Below the pieces are notes generated by a model. The model saw nothing but the letters and a program-made list of their open reading frames with translations, did not search any database and was not told the origin of the DNA. DNA of 64,000 bases from Lachnospiraceae bacterium (GTDB taxonomy: Bacteria > Bacillota > Clostridia > Lachnospirales > Lachnospiraceae): contig JAFSKG010000013.1 of NCBI GenBank assembly GCA_017449075.1, forward strand, positions 1-64,000, written 5' to 3'. Position 1 is the stretch's first letter; each line of letters begins with the position of its first letter. The translations under genes and the position numbers were made by a program. This document shows positions 16,718-26,404 of this stretch, piece after piece.

Positions 16718-19525
16718 TTATCCTCCAAATTTCTTTCTAAAATCATCTATACTCATCAAAACTTCTCTCGGCTTTTTGCCATCTTGTGCTGATATAACAC
16801 CTTCTGCTTCAAGTTGATCTATAACTCTTGCCGCTCTATTAAAGCCCATTCTAAACCTTCTTTGAAGCATACCAATAGATGCATTTTGTTGTTCTATGAC
16901 AAGTCTACCAGCCTCTACAAACATATCATCTTTTTCATTTGGGTCGAATCCGCTACCACCACTTTCTACAGTCACACCCTTCTCAATCGCATTTTCAGCG
17001 ACTTCATCATATACAACATTATCGTCTTTTACAAAATTAACTATATTTAATATTTCTTCTTCTGACACATAGCAACCTTGTACTCTTATAGGTTCTGGAA
17101 TGCCCTGTGGAAAATATAACATATCTCCATGACCAAGCAATTTTTCTGCACCTCTTCTATCAAGTATCGTCTGAGAATCAATTCCAGATGACACTGCAAA
17201 TGAAATTCTACTTGGTACATTCGTTTTAATACTACCTGATATAACATTTACAGTTGGTCTTTGAGTTGCTATGACGAGATAAATTCCACAAGCTCTCGCG
17301 AGTTGTGCTATTCTCATGATTGCATTTTCAACATCTTTTGATGCTACCATCATGAGGTCAGCGAATTCATCTATAATGATAACTATATAAGGCAGCTTGC
17401 TTACAGGCTCAAGCGATGCCTCATTATCTTCATTTACTCCTATCTTATCTATATCACCTTCAATAGCTTGATTATAACTTTCAATATCACGAACTCTTTT
17501 TTCTTGAATTAAATTATATCTTCTAGTCATTTCTGATACAGCCCAGTTAAGTGCTCCCGCAGCTTTCTTTGGATTAGTAACTACAGGTATGAGAAGATGA
17601 GGTATACCATCATATATCTGAAGTTCAACCACCTTAGGGTCAACCATTATAAGTCTTACATCCTCTGGACTTGCTTTATAGATAAGAGATGTTATAAGGC
17701 TATTTACACATACAGATTTACCAGAACCAGTCGCACCAGCTATAAGTAAATGAGGCATCTTTCTCAAATCTGTAATTATAGATTTGCCTGAAATGTCTTT
17801 CCCTATAGCAACAGTTAATTTTGATTCTGCATTTCTAAACTCAGATGTTGCAACTATATCGCCAAGCAATACACCACTACTTTTAGCATTTGCAATTTCA
17901 ATTCCTATTGCAGCCTTACCTGGTATAGGCGCTTCTATTCTAATCTCACTTGCAGCAAGTGCAAGTTTGACATCATTTTCAAGTGAAAGTATTTTTGAAA
18001 TCTTAACACCGATGTCTGGCTTTAACTCAAATCTTGTTACAGAAGGACCTACTGTTATATTAGTTACTGTAACTCCAACGCCAAACTGTTTAAGTGTCTC
18101 AACTAAGATTCCTGCCTTCTCATTTAAACTTGGGTCAGTACTCTTCGTTGATTTCTCAGTTCTATGCAAGAAACTCGTTGGTGGAAATTTATATTTTTTA
18201 TGGCGTTTTCTACTAACATTAATACCCGTATCGTTTTTGAGTGATTTATTCTCAAATTCTATATTTTTATTTTTTATATTTGTTAATAACTCTTTTGCAT
18301 TTGTATTTTCATCAACTTTGTCATTATCTCTTAAATCTTTGAGTCCACTAGCAAAAGACTTCTCATCGTCTTTAAACTCCGGTTCTTCATCTTCAAAACC
18401 TTCTGTGCTGCTTACACTGAAACTATTGTCTTTTTGCTGATTGGTTACATTTATATATGAATTTTCAAATACATTTACATCGTTTTTATTTGGTATATTT
18501 ATATTCTCCAATTCATTAATTGGCTTCATACCATCAGTATAGAAAAATGGTGACTTAGTTATCCCTTTTTCCTTTTCTTCAAACAATACTTCATTTATAC
18601 TTTTTTTCTTCAGCTGATTCAGTAACTGCGACTGTGGTGTGGATGTATAATCCACTTCATTCTCTTGGCTATAAAACCTTGACTGTATATCTTTAGCAGT
18701 TATATTTATATTTGATGTATCAAATGTTCTTCTTTTTGTCTCTTCAATTGGTTCTAACACCAACCTATTTCCACTATAATTACTATCAAATGAAACTTTT
18801 AAATTCGCTTTCTTACTTTTCTCTATAGTATTCATAAGTATGTTTTCATTGTCAATTGCAATTTGCCTATCTTCTTCTATTCTTTCATTATGTTTTGCAA
18901 TCATATTTGGTACAAACAAAAATATTGACCTAAAGAAATACGCTATGTCTCTTGAAAGTCCAAGCCCAAATAGCAAAATAAAAGTGATAAGAGAGAGCGT
19001 TCCAAATAAAATAAGCGATCCTACTTTCCCTATAGCCTTATATGTTAAAAAGGAAATGCCGGTACCAACTACGCCTCCGCTAAAATTACTTGTCGAAAAC
19101 GAAAAATAATTAGTAGCTCGAATTATGCTTGCGTTTATAGCATTAAAATAGTCATCTTCAATTGAAAAATCATGAATCAAACTTTCAAACAAACAAATAA
19201 TTGATATGTAGAAAAATAATAATGAATAGATTTTTATATTTGATTTACGATCACTATTAAATAAAGATATAAGAATTGATATTCCCATCACGATAGGGAA
19301 AAAGTATCCAAAAGTTCCAAAGAATGACAACACCCACGACCTTATTATATTGCCAATACTCCCACATAAAGAAAAGTTTGAAAGTGCTATGAATACTGTT
19401 ATGAAAATTGCAATAATAGTACCTACAACTTTAATAAAGGAGTTTCTTTCAGCTTGCTCCTTTTTAGAAACTCTTTCTGCACTTGTCATTCTCTTTTTAG
19501 ATTTTGTTTTCTTCTTTTTCGCCAT
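16718..19525 (-). CDS. ftsK: DNA translocase FtsK/SpoIIIE
   Basis: This septal motor pumps chromosomal DNA into the daughter cell or forespore. The 935-residue protein has a basic N-terminus, four or five membrane helices in residues 30-200, a long low-complexity linker (about 215-430), an ATPase domain with Walker A GATGSGKS near residue 597 and Walker B IIIDEFADLM, and a C-terminal winged-helix gamma domain around QRRFRMGFNRAARVID (about 885) that reads KOPS/SRS sequences. It precedes the MBOAT gene with no gap and follows ychF by 7 bp. Confidence 0.95.
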   Translation of the reverse strand: MAKKKKTKSKKRMTSAERVSKKEQAERNSFIKVVGTIIAIFITVFIALSNFSLCGSIGNIIRSWVLSFFGTFGYFFPIVMGISILISLFNSDRKSNIKIYSLLFFYISIICLFESLIHDFSIEDDYFNAINASIIRATNYFSFSTSNFSGGVVGTGISFLTYKAIGKVGSLILFGTLSLITFILLFGLGLSRDIAYFFRSIFLFVPNMIAKHNERIEEDRQIAIDNENILMNTIEKSKKANLKVSFDSNYSGNRLVLEPIEETKRRTFDTSNINITAKDIQSRFYSQENEVDYTSTPQSQLLNQLKKKSINEVLFEEKEKGITKSPFFYTDGMKPINELENINIPNKNDVNVFENSYINVTNQQKDNSFSVSSTEGFEDEEPEFKDDEKSFASGLKDLRDNDKVDENTNAKELLTNIKNKNIEFENKSLKNDTGINVSRKRHKKYKFPPTSFLHRTEKSTKSTDPSLNEKAGILVETLKQFGVGVTVTNITVGPSVTRFELKPDIGVKISKILSLENDVKLALAASEIRIEAPIPGKAAIGIEIANAKSSGVLLGDIVATSEFRNAESKLTVAIGKDISGKSIITDLRKMPHLLIAGATGSGKSVCVNSLITSLIYKASPEDVRLIMVDPKVVELQIYDGIPHLLIPVVTNPKKAAGALNWAVSEMTRRYNLIQEKRVRDIESYNQAIEGDIDKIGVNEDNEASLEPVSKLPYIVIIIDEFADLMMVASKDVENAIMRIAQLARACGIYLVIATQRPTVNVISGSIKTNVPSRISFAVSSGIDSQTILDRRGAEKLLGHGDMLYFPQGIPEPIRVQGCYVSEEEILNIVNFVKDDNVVYDEVAENAIEKGVTVESGGSGFDPNEKDDMFVEAGRLVIEQQNASIGMLQRRFRMGFNRAARVIDQLEAEGVISAQDGKKPREVLMSIDDFRKKFGG

Positions 19526-19532
19526 TTAAATC

Positions 19533-20630
19533 TTATACATTAAACCTAAATAATATTACATCACCATCTTGAACTACATAATCTTTTCCTTCCATTCTCA
19601 CAAGTCCCTTCTCTTTTGCCTTCGCAAGACTTCCAAGTTCAAGCAAATCTTTATAGTTTACAACTTCTGCTTTTATAAAACCTTTTTCAAAATCTGTATG
19701 AATCTTTCCCGCAGCCTGAGGAGCTTTAGTACCTATAGATATAGTCCAAGCCCTTGTCTCAGTCTCACCAGCGGTTAAGAATGACATAAGATTTAATAAT
19801 CTATAACTTGCCTTTACTAACTTATCAAGTCCAGATTCTTTAAGGCCAAGTTCTTTTAGGAACTCATCTTTTTCCGCATCATCAAGACCAGCAAGTTCCT
19901 CTTCAACTTTTGCGCAGAGGACAAATGTCTCAGAACCATTCTTTGCTGCATATTCTTTTACTTTTTTTACATGTTCATTATTTGCGCCATCATTTGCAAT
20001 ATCATCTTCAGATACGTTGAGTGCATATATAACTTTTTTATATGTTAGTAAGTTTAAATCACTAATAACTTTTTCTTCATCTTCATCCTTAGTTTCAAAT
20101 GAAATAGCTGACTTTCCACTTTCAAGATGTTTTTTTAGATTATCAAGCAAATCAAACTCAACCTTTGCCTCTTTATCATTATTCATCTGATGTTTTAATT
20201 TTGATAATCTCTTATCAAGTGTCTCTATATCAGCAAAAATTAATTCCATGTTGATAACTTCTATATCTCGAAGTGGGTCAATTGAACCATCGACATGCAC
20301 TATATTTGAATCTTCAAAACATCTTACAACATGAACTATAGCATCAGTCTCTCTTATATTTGCTAAGAACTGATTACCAAGTCCTTCTCCCTTAGATGCT
20401 CCTTTTACAAGTCCTGCTATATCTACAAACTCTATAGTCGCATATGTTATCTTTTTTGAACTATAAAGCTTTGCAAGTTCTTCCAATCTTTTGTCAGGTA
20501 TTGGCACCACACCGACATTTGGCTCAATAGTACAAAATGGATAATTTGCGCATTCAGCCCCTGCCTTAGTTATTGAATTAAAGAGTGTTGATTTACCTAC
20601 GTTTGGCAACCCTACTATTCCTAGTTTCAT
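19533..20630 (-). CDS. ychF: Redox-regulated ATPase/GTPase YchF
   Basis: The protein has 365 residues, the usual length. It has the Obg-family P-loop GLPNVGKSTLFN at residues 7-18, DIAGLVKGASKGEGLGNQFL as switch II/G3 region, and a C-terminal TGS domain ending in GDVILFRFNV. YchF is a nearly universal ribosome-associated nucleotidase with a preference for ATP in many species. A single base separates it from the lgt stop. Confidence 0.95.
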   Translation of the reverse strand: MKLGIVGLPNVGKSTLFNSITKAGAECANYPFCTIEPNVGVVPIPDKRLEELAKLYSSKKITYATIEFVDIAGLVKGASKGEGLGNQFLANIRETDAIVHVVRCFEDSNIVHVDGSIDPLRDIEVINMELIFADIETLDKRLSKLKHQMNNDKEAKVEFDLLDNLKKHLESGKSAISFETKDEDEEKVISDLNLLTYKKVIYALNVSEDDIANDGANNEHVKKVKEYAAKNGSETFVLCAKVEEELAGLDDAEKDEFLKELGLKESGLDKLVKASYRLLNLMSFLTAGETETRAWTISIGTKAPQAAGKIHTDFEKGFIKAEVVNYKDLLELGSLAKAKEKGLVRMEGKDYVVQDGDVILFRFNV

Positions 20631-20631
20631 A

Positions 20632-21594
20632 TTATTTTTCCTTTTTCGCTTTCATATTTTTACTTACCTTTGTCACCTTATCAAAAGGCTTTATCTTTTT
20701 AAAATGCAAAATATAAATTGCTATGCCTGCGATTATACAGATAATTGCAACTACTTGAGATACTCTTAAACCGCCTGCCATCAAACTATCAGTTCTTAAG
20801 CTCTCAACAAAGAATCTGATGATACCATATCCAAATAAATAAGTTGCCAAAATTTGTCCATCAAATTTATATCTCTTCAAAATAATATAAACCAGTATTC
20901 CAAACAGAATTAGATTTAAAGTGGATTCATATAAAAATGTAGGATGAGCTTGTATATACTCTATACCATTTTCAGTTATAGTGTTTAATGATTGTAAAAA
21001 TGTAACATTTGATGAGTCTAAATACTCAAGTCTAAGTCTCATGGCAAGTGGATTATTGGTATATTCGCCAAATGCCTCCATATTGAAAAAATTTCCATAT
21101 CTTCCGATTGCTTGCCCAATAGCTACTCCTATCATTGTCAAATCTAAAACTTTAAGAAAGTTTATTTTTTTGATGAGGCAGTATACTACTATACCAATGC
21201 CAGCAAGGATTATGCCACCAAAAACTGCTAATCCCCCTGCTCTTATATCCAAAATCTCATATGGTCTTATCTGGTAATAATCCCATCTAAATATTACATA
21301 ATAAGCTCTTGCACCTATAATTCCAAGTAGAATTATAATTATAAATATATCATAAAACAAATCATCATCAATTTTAAGTTTTCTAGCTATACGAGTGACT
21401 ATAGTAAATGCCACAAGCATGCCTATTGCTATTATTATTCCATAATATGCAATAGTAAAGTTTCCAATAGTTATTGTGTTCCTTAGATTCTTAATAAAAA
21501 TTCCTATATTTGGAAATGCAACATCATATCCAATTTTTGTATTGGATGCTACAGTATTCACTGCCTCTGAAATTGTTGCTACTAAATCTCCCAT
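20632..21594 (-). CDS. lgt: Prolipoprotein diacylglyceryl transferase
   Basis: Lgt attaches diacylglycerol from phosphatidylglycerol to the lipobox Cys of preprolipoproteins. The 320-residue protein has about seven membrane segments. The signature GRYGNFFNMEAFGEY near residues 164-178 includes the essential Arg and Asn, and the HPTFLYES segment follows. Several lipoproteins in this window (genes at 4151, 29102, 47943) are its expected substrates. The start codon has GGAG upstream. The gene is in the ligA-ychF run with short gaps. Confidence 0.95.
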   Translation of the reverse strand: MGDLVATISEAVNTVASNTKIGYDVAFPNIGIFIKNLRNTITIGNFTIAYYGIIIAIGMLVAFTIVTRIARKLKIDDDLFYDIFIIIILLGIIGARAYYVIFRWDYYQIRPYEILDIRAGGLAVFGGIILAGIGIVVYCLIKKINFLKVLDLTMIGVAIGQAIGRYGNFFNMEAFGEYTNNPLAMRLRLEYLDSSNVTFLQSLNTITENGIEYIQAHPTFLYESTLNLILFGILVYIILKRYKFDGQILATYLFGYGIIRFFVESLRTDSLMAGGLRVSQVVAIICIIAGIAIYILHFKKIKPFDKVTKVSKNMKAKKEK

Positions 21595-21602
21595 AATACT
21601 CC

Positions 21603-23582
21603 TTAACCAATTAACTTTTCGAAATCAGCCTCGCTAATAATTTTAACTCCTAATTCTTTCGCCTTTTTATTTTTTGACGAATTACTATTTATATCATTAT
21701 TTATTAGATAATTTGTGTTCTTACTCACCGAACTAGCTGTCTTTCCGCCATTATCTTCTATAACTTTTACCAACTCATCTCTATTTTCATAATTTTCAAG
21801 AGAACCTGTGATTACAAAGGTCATTCCTTCAAGTTTTGAATTCCCTTTCTTTTTTGTCTTCTTTATACTTACTTCATCTAACAAATCATCAACAATCTTT
21901 ATATTCTTTTTATCAGAAAAATAATCCCTGATTGATTTTGCAAGTATAGGACCTATCTCATCAATTTCTGTAAGTTCATCTATATCTGCCTTTCTAAGTT
22001 TTTCTATATCATCGCCAAAATGTTTAGAAAGAATTTTTGCGTTTGCAGCTCCTATACCGAGTATGCCGAGTGAATTTATAACTCTATAACATTCAGTATC
22101 TCTACTCTTATTTACAGCATCAATTAAATTGTTGTAAGACTTTTCTCCAAAACCATCAAGAGCAACAATTTTATCTTTATGCTTTTCTAATTTATATAAG
22201 TCTGCATATTCTTTTATAAAGCCCATCTCTATAAATGTCTCTATAGTTGCTATGCTTATGCCTTCTATATTCATACAGTTTCTTGACACAAAATTTTCAA
22301 AACCTTTTATGTTTTTTATTGCGCAATCTGGGTTATCACAAAACAATGTCTTTACGCCATCATTATTTTTAATTGTAGTCTTACTTCCGCACACAGGACA
22401 TTTACTTGGAGTTTTAAAAGTATTACTCTTAGTCAAATTTTCTTCAACCTGTGGAATAATCATATTTGCTTTAAAAACTTTTATCTTGTCGCCAATTCCA
22501 ATTTTTAGTTCTTCCATAATAGAGATATTGTGAAGCGATGCCCTTGATACATTTGTTCCTTCAAGTTCGACTGTGTCAAATATGGCTACAGGGTTAATTA
22601 GACCTGTTCGACTTGGTGACCACTCTATATCTCTAAGCGTAGTAACTGCTGTCTCATCTTGCCACTTAAATGCAAGTGCATTTCTTGGGAACTTTGACGT
22701 GTTGCCAAGTGAAAGTCCATACTTTATGTCGTTAAACATTAATACTAATCCATCAGAAGGATAGTCATTACTTACTACATCTTTGGCATACCAATCAATC
22801 GTCTCCAATATATTTTCTTTAGTTACAAGTTTATGAAAAACAGTCTCAAATCCTAAATCATCAAGGAACGCTAATTGATTTTCATAAGTTGAATTTATTT
22901 TTTCTTCTTCTTTAGTTTTTTTATCAGTTCCTATTTCTACAAGAGAGAATATAACAAGTTTTACATTCCTCTTCTTTGTGATATTTGGATCAAGCTGACG
23001 GACAGAACCAGAACATAAATTTCTTGGATTCTTATACTTCTCCAGTCCATCACTCATCTCATCATTTATCTTCTTAAAATCACTATATGTGATTATCGCC
23101 TCTCCTCTAAGTGTGAGATGTCCCTTATAAGAAATTTTTAATGGCACATTTGTAAATGTAGGTATATTGTTTGAGATATCTTCTCCTATCTCGCCATTTC
23201 CTCTTGTGACACCTTTTACAAACTTTCCATCTTCATAAGTCAGAACTATAGTAAGTCCATCAAGTTTATAAGAGAGCACTCCTTCTTTATCTCCTAAAAA
23301 ATCTTTAAGCACTTCCCTATCTTTAGTCTTATCAAGTGAGAGCATTGGTTTCTCGTGTCTCACCTTTGGTAAAAATTCGGCAGCAACATAGCCTACATTT
23401 TGTGTTAGTGAATTTGACAAATGAATGTCAAACTTATCTTCGAGTTCTTTTAATTCATCATATAGTTTGTCATACTCAAAGTTTGACATTATCTCTCTAT
23501 CTTCATTGTAATACGCCTCGCTTGCAGCGAGTAATATATTGTTGAGTTCTTCTATTCTTTTTTTTGCTTCTGTTTTATCCAT
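21603..23582 (-). CDS. ligA: NAD-dependent DNA ligase
   Basis: LigA seals nicks with NAD. The 659-residue protein has domain Ia, the adenylation motif YKLDG with Lys near residue 106, OB fold, a zinc finger (CPVCG and CDNPDC near 395-420), helix-hairpin-helix repeats and a C-terminal BRCT domain from about 583. Length is normal. The gene heads the ligA-lgt-ychF run. Confidence 0.95.
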   Translation of the reverse strand: MDKTEAKKRIEELNNILLAASEAYYNEDREIMSNFEYDKLYDELKELEDKFDIHLSNSLTQNVGYVAAEFLPKVRHEKPMLSLDKTKDREVLKDFLGDKEGVLSYKLDGLTIVLTYEDGKFVKGVTRGNGEIGEDISNNIPTFTNVPLKISYKGHLTLRGEAIITYSDFKKINDEMSDGLEKYKNPRNLCSGSVRQLDPNITKKRNVKLVIFSLVEIGTDKKTKEEEKINSTYENQLAFLDDLGFETVFHKLVTKENILETIDWYAKDVVSNDYPSDGLVLMFNDIKYGLSLGNTSKFPRNALAFKWQDETAVTTLRDIEWSPSRTGLINPVAIFDTVELEGTNVSRASLHNISIMEELKIGIGDKIKVFKANMIIPQVEENLTKSNTFKTPSKCPVCGSKTTIKNNDGVKTLFCDNPDCAIKNIKGFENFVSRNCMNIEGISIATIETFIEMGFIKEYADLYKLEKHKDKIVALDGFGEKSYNNLIDAVNKSRDTECYRVINSLGILGIGAANAKILSKHFGDDIEKLRKADIDELTEIDEIGPILAKSIRDYFSDKKNIKIVDDLLDEVSIKKTKKKGNSKLEGMTFVITGSLENYENRDELVKVIEDNGGKTASSVSKNTNYLINNDINSNSSKNKKAKELGVKIISEADFEKLIG

Positions 23583-23587
23583 ATTTA

Positions 23588-23655
23588 CGGGCGATCATCA
23601 TGTAGGAGACGACGACATTCTGTCGTCCCTTGTAGGGGTGAGTTTTACGAGCCCT
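23588..23655. repeat. Dispersed GTAGGGGCGA-type repeat, copies 2a and 2b
   Basis: The gap between ligA and the rluF-type gene consists of a partial unit (GGGCGATCATCATGTAGG), a hairpin GACGACA-TTC-TGTCGTC at about 23609-23626 and a fuller unit TGTAGGGGTGAGTTTTACGA with GCCCT at 23631-23655. The last unit overlaps the stop codon (TAG) of the pseudouridine synthase gene. Confidence 0.65.
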
Positions 23656-24349
23656 AAGAAAACAATTCCTTACTACTTATAATTTTATACTCGCCAGTTT
23701 TAAGATTCCCTAATTTTAAATTCATTATGCGAATTCTTTTCAAATCCACCACATGATACCCAAGCTCCTTGCACATCCTTCTAACCTGTCTATTTAAACC
23801 TTGAGTTATAGTAATAGCAAATCTATACAATTCTTTTCCATATCTATGAATTTTGCATGGCTTAGTTTTTTTATTTATCTCAGTCAACACAACTCCTGCT
23901 TGCATTTTCTTTATGAAATCTGTCGTAATTGGTTTATTGACTCTAACTTCATATTCTTTTTCATAATCTTTATGTGTGTTGGTAATTTCTTTAGCAAGTT
24001 CTCCATCATTTGTGATAAGTATAAGCCCTGTAGAATCTTTGTCCAGTCTCCCTATAGTAAAAAGTCTCTTTCCAAAACCAAAATCTTTTATCTTGTCACT
24101 TATCTTTTCCGACTTTTCCACATTGCTTTCAGTGCAAACTACTCCACGAGGTTTATTGTATGCAACCAGTATCTTTTCATCATCTTTCGCAATAATTTCT
24201 CCATCAATCTCTATGTCATCAGTTGCCTCAACCTGTTCTCCAAGTACGGCAACTTTTCCATTGACCTTCACTCTACCATCTTCTATTAACTTGTCTGCGT
24301 TTCTCCTCGAGCAATACCCGAGTTCTACCAATCTTTTATTTAATCTCAT
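23654..24349 (-). CDS. rluF: Pseudouridine synthase, RluF/RsuA type
   Basis: The 231-residue protein has an N-terminal S4 RNA-binding domain (MRLNKRLVELGYCSRR) and the catalytic motif GRLDKDSTGL containing the active Asp, then NRQVRRMC. It converts a uridine in 23S rRNA (or tRNA) to pseudouridine. Sequence pattern and length resemble RluF more than RluB, but this is a judgement by eye. The stop codon is formed within a dispersed repeat, so the C-terminus (…KELFS) may have been set by the insertion. A 3-bp gap separates it from queA. Confidence 0.82.
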   Translation of the reverse strand: MRLNKRLVELGYCSRRNADKLIEDGRVKVNGKVAVLGEQVEATDDIEIDGEIIAKDDEKILVAYNKPRGVVCTESNVEKSEKISDKIKDFGFGKRLFTIGRLDKDSTGLILITNDGELAKEITNTHKDYEKEYEVRVNKPITTDFIKKMQAGVVLTEINKKTKPCKIHRYGKELYRFAITITQGLNRQVRRMCKELGYHVVDLKRIRIMNLKLGNLKTGEYKIISSKELFS

Positions 24350-24352
24350 AAT

Positions 24353-25411
24353 TTAATGAAAAAAGCACGCATCGCCAAAACTATAAAACCTATATTTTTC
24401 TTTTACTGCTTCTTCGTATGCTTTCAAAACTATCTCTTTTGATGATAATGCCGACACCAGCATTATGAGAGTTGAACCTGGTAAGTGGAAATTTGTAATA
24501 AGTGAATCAACAAGTTTATATTCATAACCAGGATAGATAAAAATATTTGTCTCGCCATCATACTTCTTAAGTAAATACATTTTTTTATCTTCATCATAAT
24601 ACGCTGCTGATTCTATGCTTCTCACACTTGTAGTCCCTACACATATAACTTTATGTCCTGTAAGTTTTGCCTCATTAACTTTATCGGCTACAATCTGAGG
24701 CACATGATACTCTTCTGTATGCATGTGATGATCTTCTATATTATCCACATGCACAGGTCTAAATGTACCAAGGGATACATGAAGTGTCACATATACTACA
24801 TTTACACCTTTATCCGATAATTCTTTTAGCAACTCATTTGTGAAATGAAGTCCTGCCGTAGGTGCAGCGACTGATCCTTCGTTCTTTGCATATACAGTTT
24901 GATATCTATTTTTATCAACTAATTTATGTGTAATATATGGAGGAAGTGGCATCTCGCCCAAAGAGTCAAGTATCTCTTCAAATATTCCATCAAATTTAAA
25001 TTCAACAATTCTATTTCCGTCTTCAACTATATCTTTGATTTCACAAGTAAGTCTTCCATCTCCAAAGTTTGCTCTTGCACCAACTTTAAGTTTTTTACCT
25101 GGGCGGACAAGGCATTCCCAAGTTTTGTCACTAAGGCGCCTTACTAAAAATACTTCGCAAACTCGGCCGAGGGCTCCGCAAGCGTTCGCCCCTACGATAT
25201 TACCGATTAGGCGGGCAGGGATAACTTTTGTTTCATTGAGAACTAATGTGTCCCCAGGATTAATATAGTTTATTATATCTTTAAATATATGATGCGATAA
25301 CTCGCCGGTTTTCTTATCTATAACTAAAAGTCTGGACTCGTCTCTTTTTTTGATTGGGTCTTGGGCTATTAATTCTTTTGGTAAGTTGTATTCAAAATCT
25401 GATAATTTCAT
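24353..25411 (-). CDS. queA: S-adenosylmethionine:tRNA ribosyltransferase-isomerase (QueA)
   Basis: QueA makes epoxyqueuosine in the wobble position of tRNAs for His, Asp, Asn and Tyr. The 352-residue protein shows [10 protein letters not shown] at the start, [12 protein letters not shown], the [11 protein letters not shown] motif and [15 protein letters not shown]. Residues 73-83 ([11 protein letters not shown]) are encoded by an in-frame copy of the dispersed repeat at 25162-25195, so an unusual peptide is inserted in an exposed N-terminal region. The remainder looks intact. Confidence 0.93.
   Translation of the reverse strand: MKLSDFEYNLPKELIAQDPIKKRDESRLLVIDKKTGELSHHIFKDIINYINPGDTLVLNETKVIPARLIGNIVGANACGALGRVCEVFLVRRLSDKTWECLVRPGKKLKVGARANFGDGRLTCEIKDIVEDGNRIVEFKFDGIFEEILDSLGEMPLPPYITHKLVDKNRYQTVYAKNEGSVAAPTAGLHFTNELLKELSDKGVNVVYVTLHVSLGTFRPVHVDNIEDHHMHTEEYHVPQIVADKVNEAKLTGHKVICVGTTSVRSIESAAYYDEDKKMYLLKKYDGETNIFIYPGYEYKLVDSLITNFHLPGSTLIMLVSALSSKEIVLKAYEEAVKEKYRFYSFGDACFFH
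25162..25195. repeat. GTAGGGGCGA-type repeat inside queA, copy 3
   Basis: Read with the gene, the segment is GTAGGGGCGAACGCTTGCGG followed by AGCCCTCGGCCGAG. It shares the GTAGGGGCGA core with the intergenic copies. It is 34 bp long and translates without stop or shift as [11 protein letters not shown] plus part of the flanking codon. Confidence 0.65.
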
Positions 25412-25426
25412 AATGTCCTCAACAAT

Positions 25427-25475
25427 CGGGCTCGTAAAACTCGCCCCTACATGGACGGATGATATTCGCCCCTAC
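25427..25475. repeat. Dispersed GTAGGGGCGA-type repeat, copy 4 (double unit)
   Basis: CGGGCTCGTAAAACTCGCCC then CTACATGGACGGATGATATT and CGCCCCTAC, so two GTAGGGGCGA cores follow each other. It fills most of the gap between queA and the membrane protein gene and supplies that gene's TAG stop codon at 25472-25474. Confidence 0.65.
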
Positions 25476-26404
25476 GGCATACGTTGTGCATCACTCAGTG
25501 ACGCAATCACTCTATCTAAATATTTATTTAGAGAATCATATCGTGAATTTTCTTTCTTCTCATTCGCTATTTCGTCATATATCTCATTTGCATTTTTTAT
25601 CGGATCAAGTTCATTGGATATAATCTTCTCAATAATATCTTTCTTGTGCAATGGCCCAAGATCAGATTTCATATTCATCTCGGATTGGCGAAAAGAATTG
25701 TAGACAAGTTTTAAGTCTTCATTACTCAAAAGAACTCGATTAAGTCTTGCATACACATCATTATAAAGTTCTTTAACAAAATCCGTACCAACTACATCAA
25801 CAATATACTTGCTTGTGCCTACATCAAAATTATCTTTTATGATATACGAATCATCATTTTTAACTAAATAAAATACGATTATCATCGGTGCCTTATCAGT
25901 AGTAAATCCAAACGCCATATCATAAGTCACTATGCAAATTATCTCATTTTCGTAAAAACCTTTTTCAGTATAGATATTTATATCATCATAACTGCTTACA
26001 AATATCTTTTCATATCGTATATTATCAACTATTTTTTTAAACGAATCATCTTTGCTTTCTCTTTCCTCTTTGTAATAGTCTCTACCATATGATGAAAAAA
26101 TCTTTGGATAATTCAAATTGCTTCTAGCTTTAAAATAATCTCTTATAAATTTGTCAATACTTTCATCTTCATTTGGATGAACATTTATGTTTTTAACATC
26201 ATAAGCAGTATTCAAACTTTGGTTTGCCGCCTTATTTGATTTTTTTCTAATTATGTCTACTAAAATAATAGCAATGATAGCCAAAATAACTATCATCGCT
26301 ACATAAAAACATTTTTCAAGTTTAGATTTATTATTTAGAAAAGATAAAAACTCTATTTTTTTAGTTTGTTCTTTTTCCATCTCTACCGTAGTAATAACCA
26401 CCAT
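25472..26404 (-). CDS. Membrane-anchored protein of unknown function
   Basis: I recognise no family. The 310-residue protein has a short cytoplasmic N-terminus, one membrane segment (YVAMIVILAIIAIILV, about residues 37-52) and an extracytoplasmic part of about 250 residues, charged and mixed alpha/beta, with no Cys cluster or catalytic motif. The frame opens at 26404; a second ATG at 26380 (MEKEQ) fits a short n-region equally well. Neither has a clear ribosome binding site. It overlaps the end of the upstream cell-wall-binding protein gene by 44 bp, so the two are probably cotranslated. The C-terminus (…DAQRMP) ends at a TAG that belongs to a dispersed repeat. Confidence 0.7.
   Translation of the reverse strand: MVVITTVEMEKEQTKKIEFLSFLNNKSKLEKCFYVAMIVILAIIAIILVDIIRKKSNKAANQSLNTAYDVKNINVHPNEDESIDKFIRDYFKARSNLNYPKIFSSYGRDYYKEERESKDDSFKKIVDNIRYEKIFVSSYDDINIYTEKGFYENEIICIVTYDMAFGFTTDKAPMIIVFYLVKNDDSYIIKDNFDVGTSKYIVDVVGTDFVKELYNDVYARLNRVLLSNEDLKLVYNSFRQSEMNMKSDLGPLHKKDIIEKIISNELDPIKNANEIYDEIANEKKENSRYDSLNKYLDRVIASLSDAQRMP

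Noticed and set aside
17784..18440. 218-residue plus-strand frame inside ftsK
   Set aside because: It is the antisense of the ftsK linker and ATPase part, has no family pattern and a Ser/Leu/Phe-rich composition typical of reverse-strand reading.
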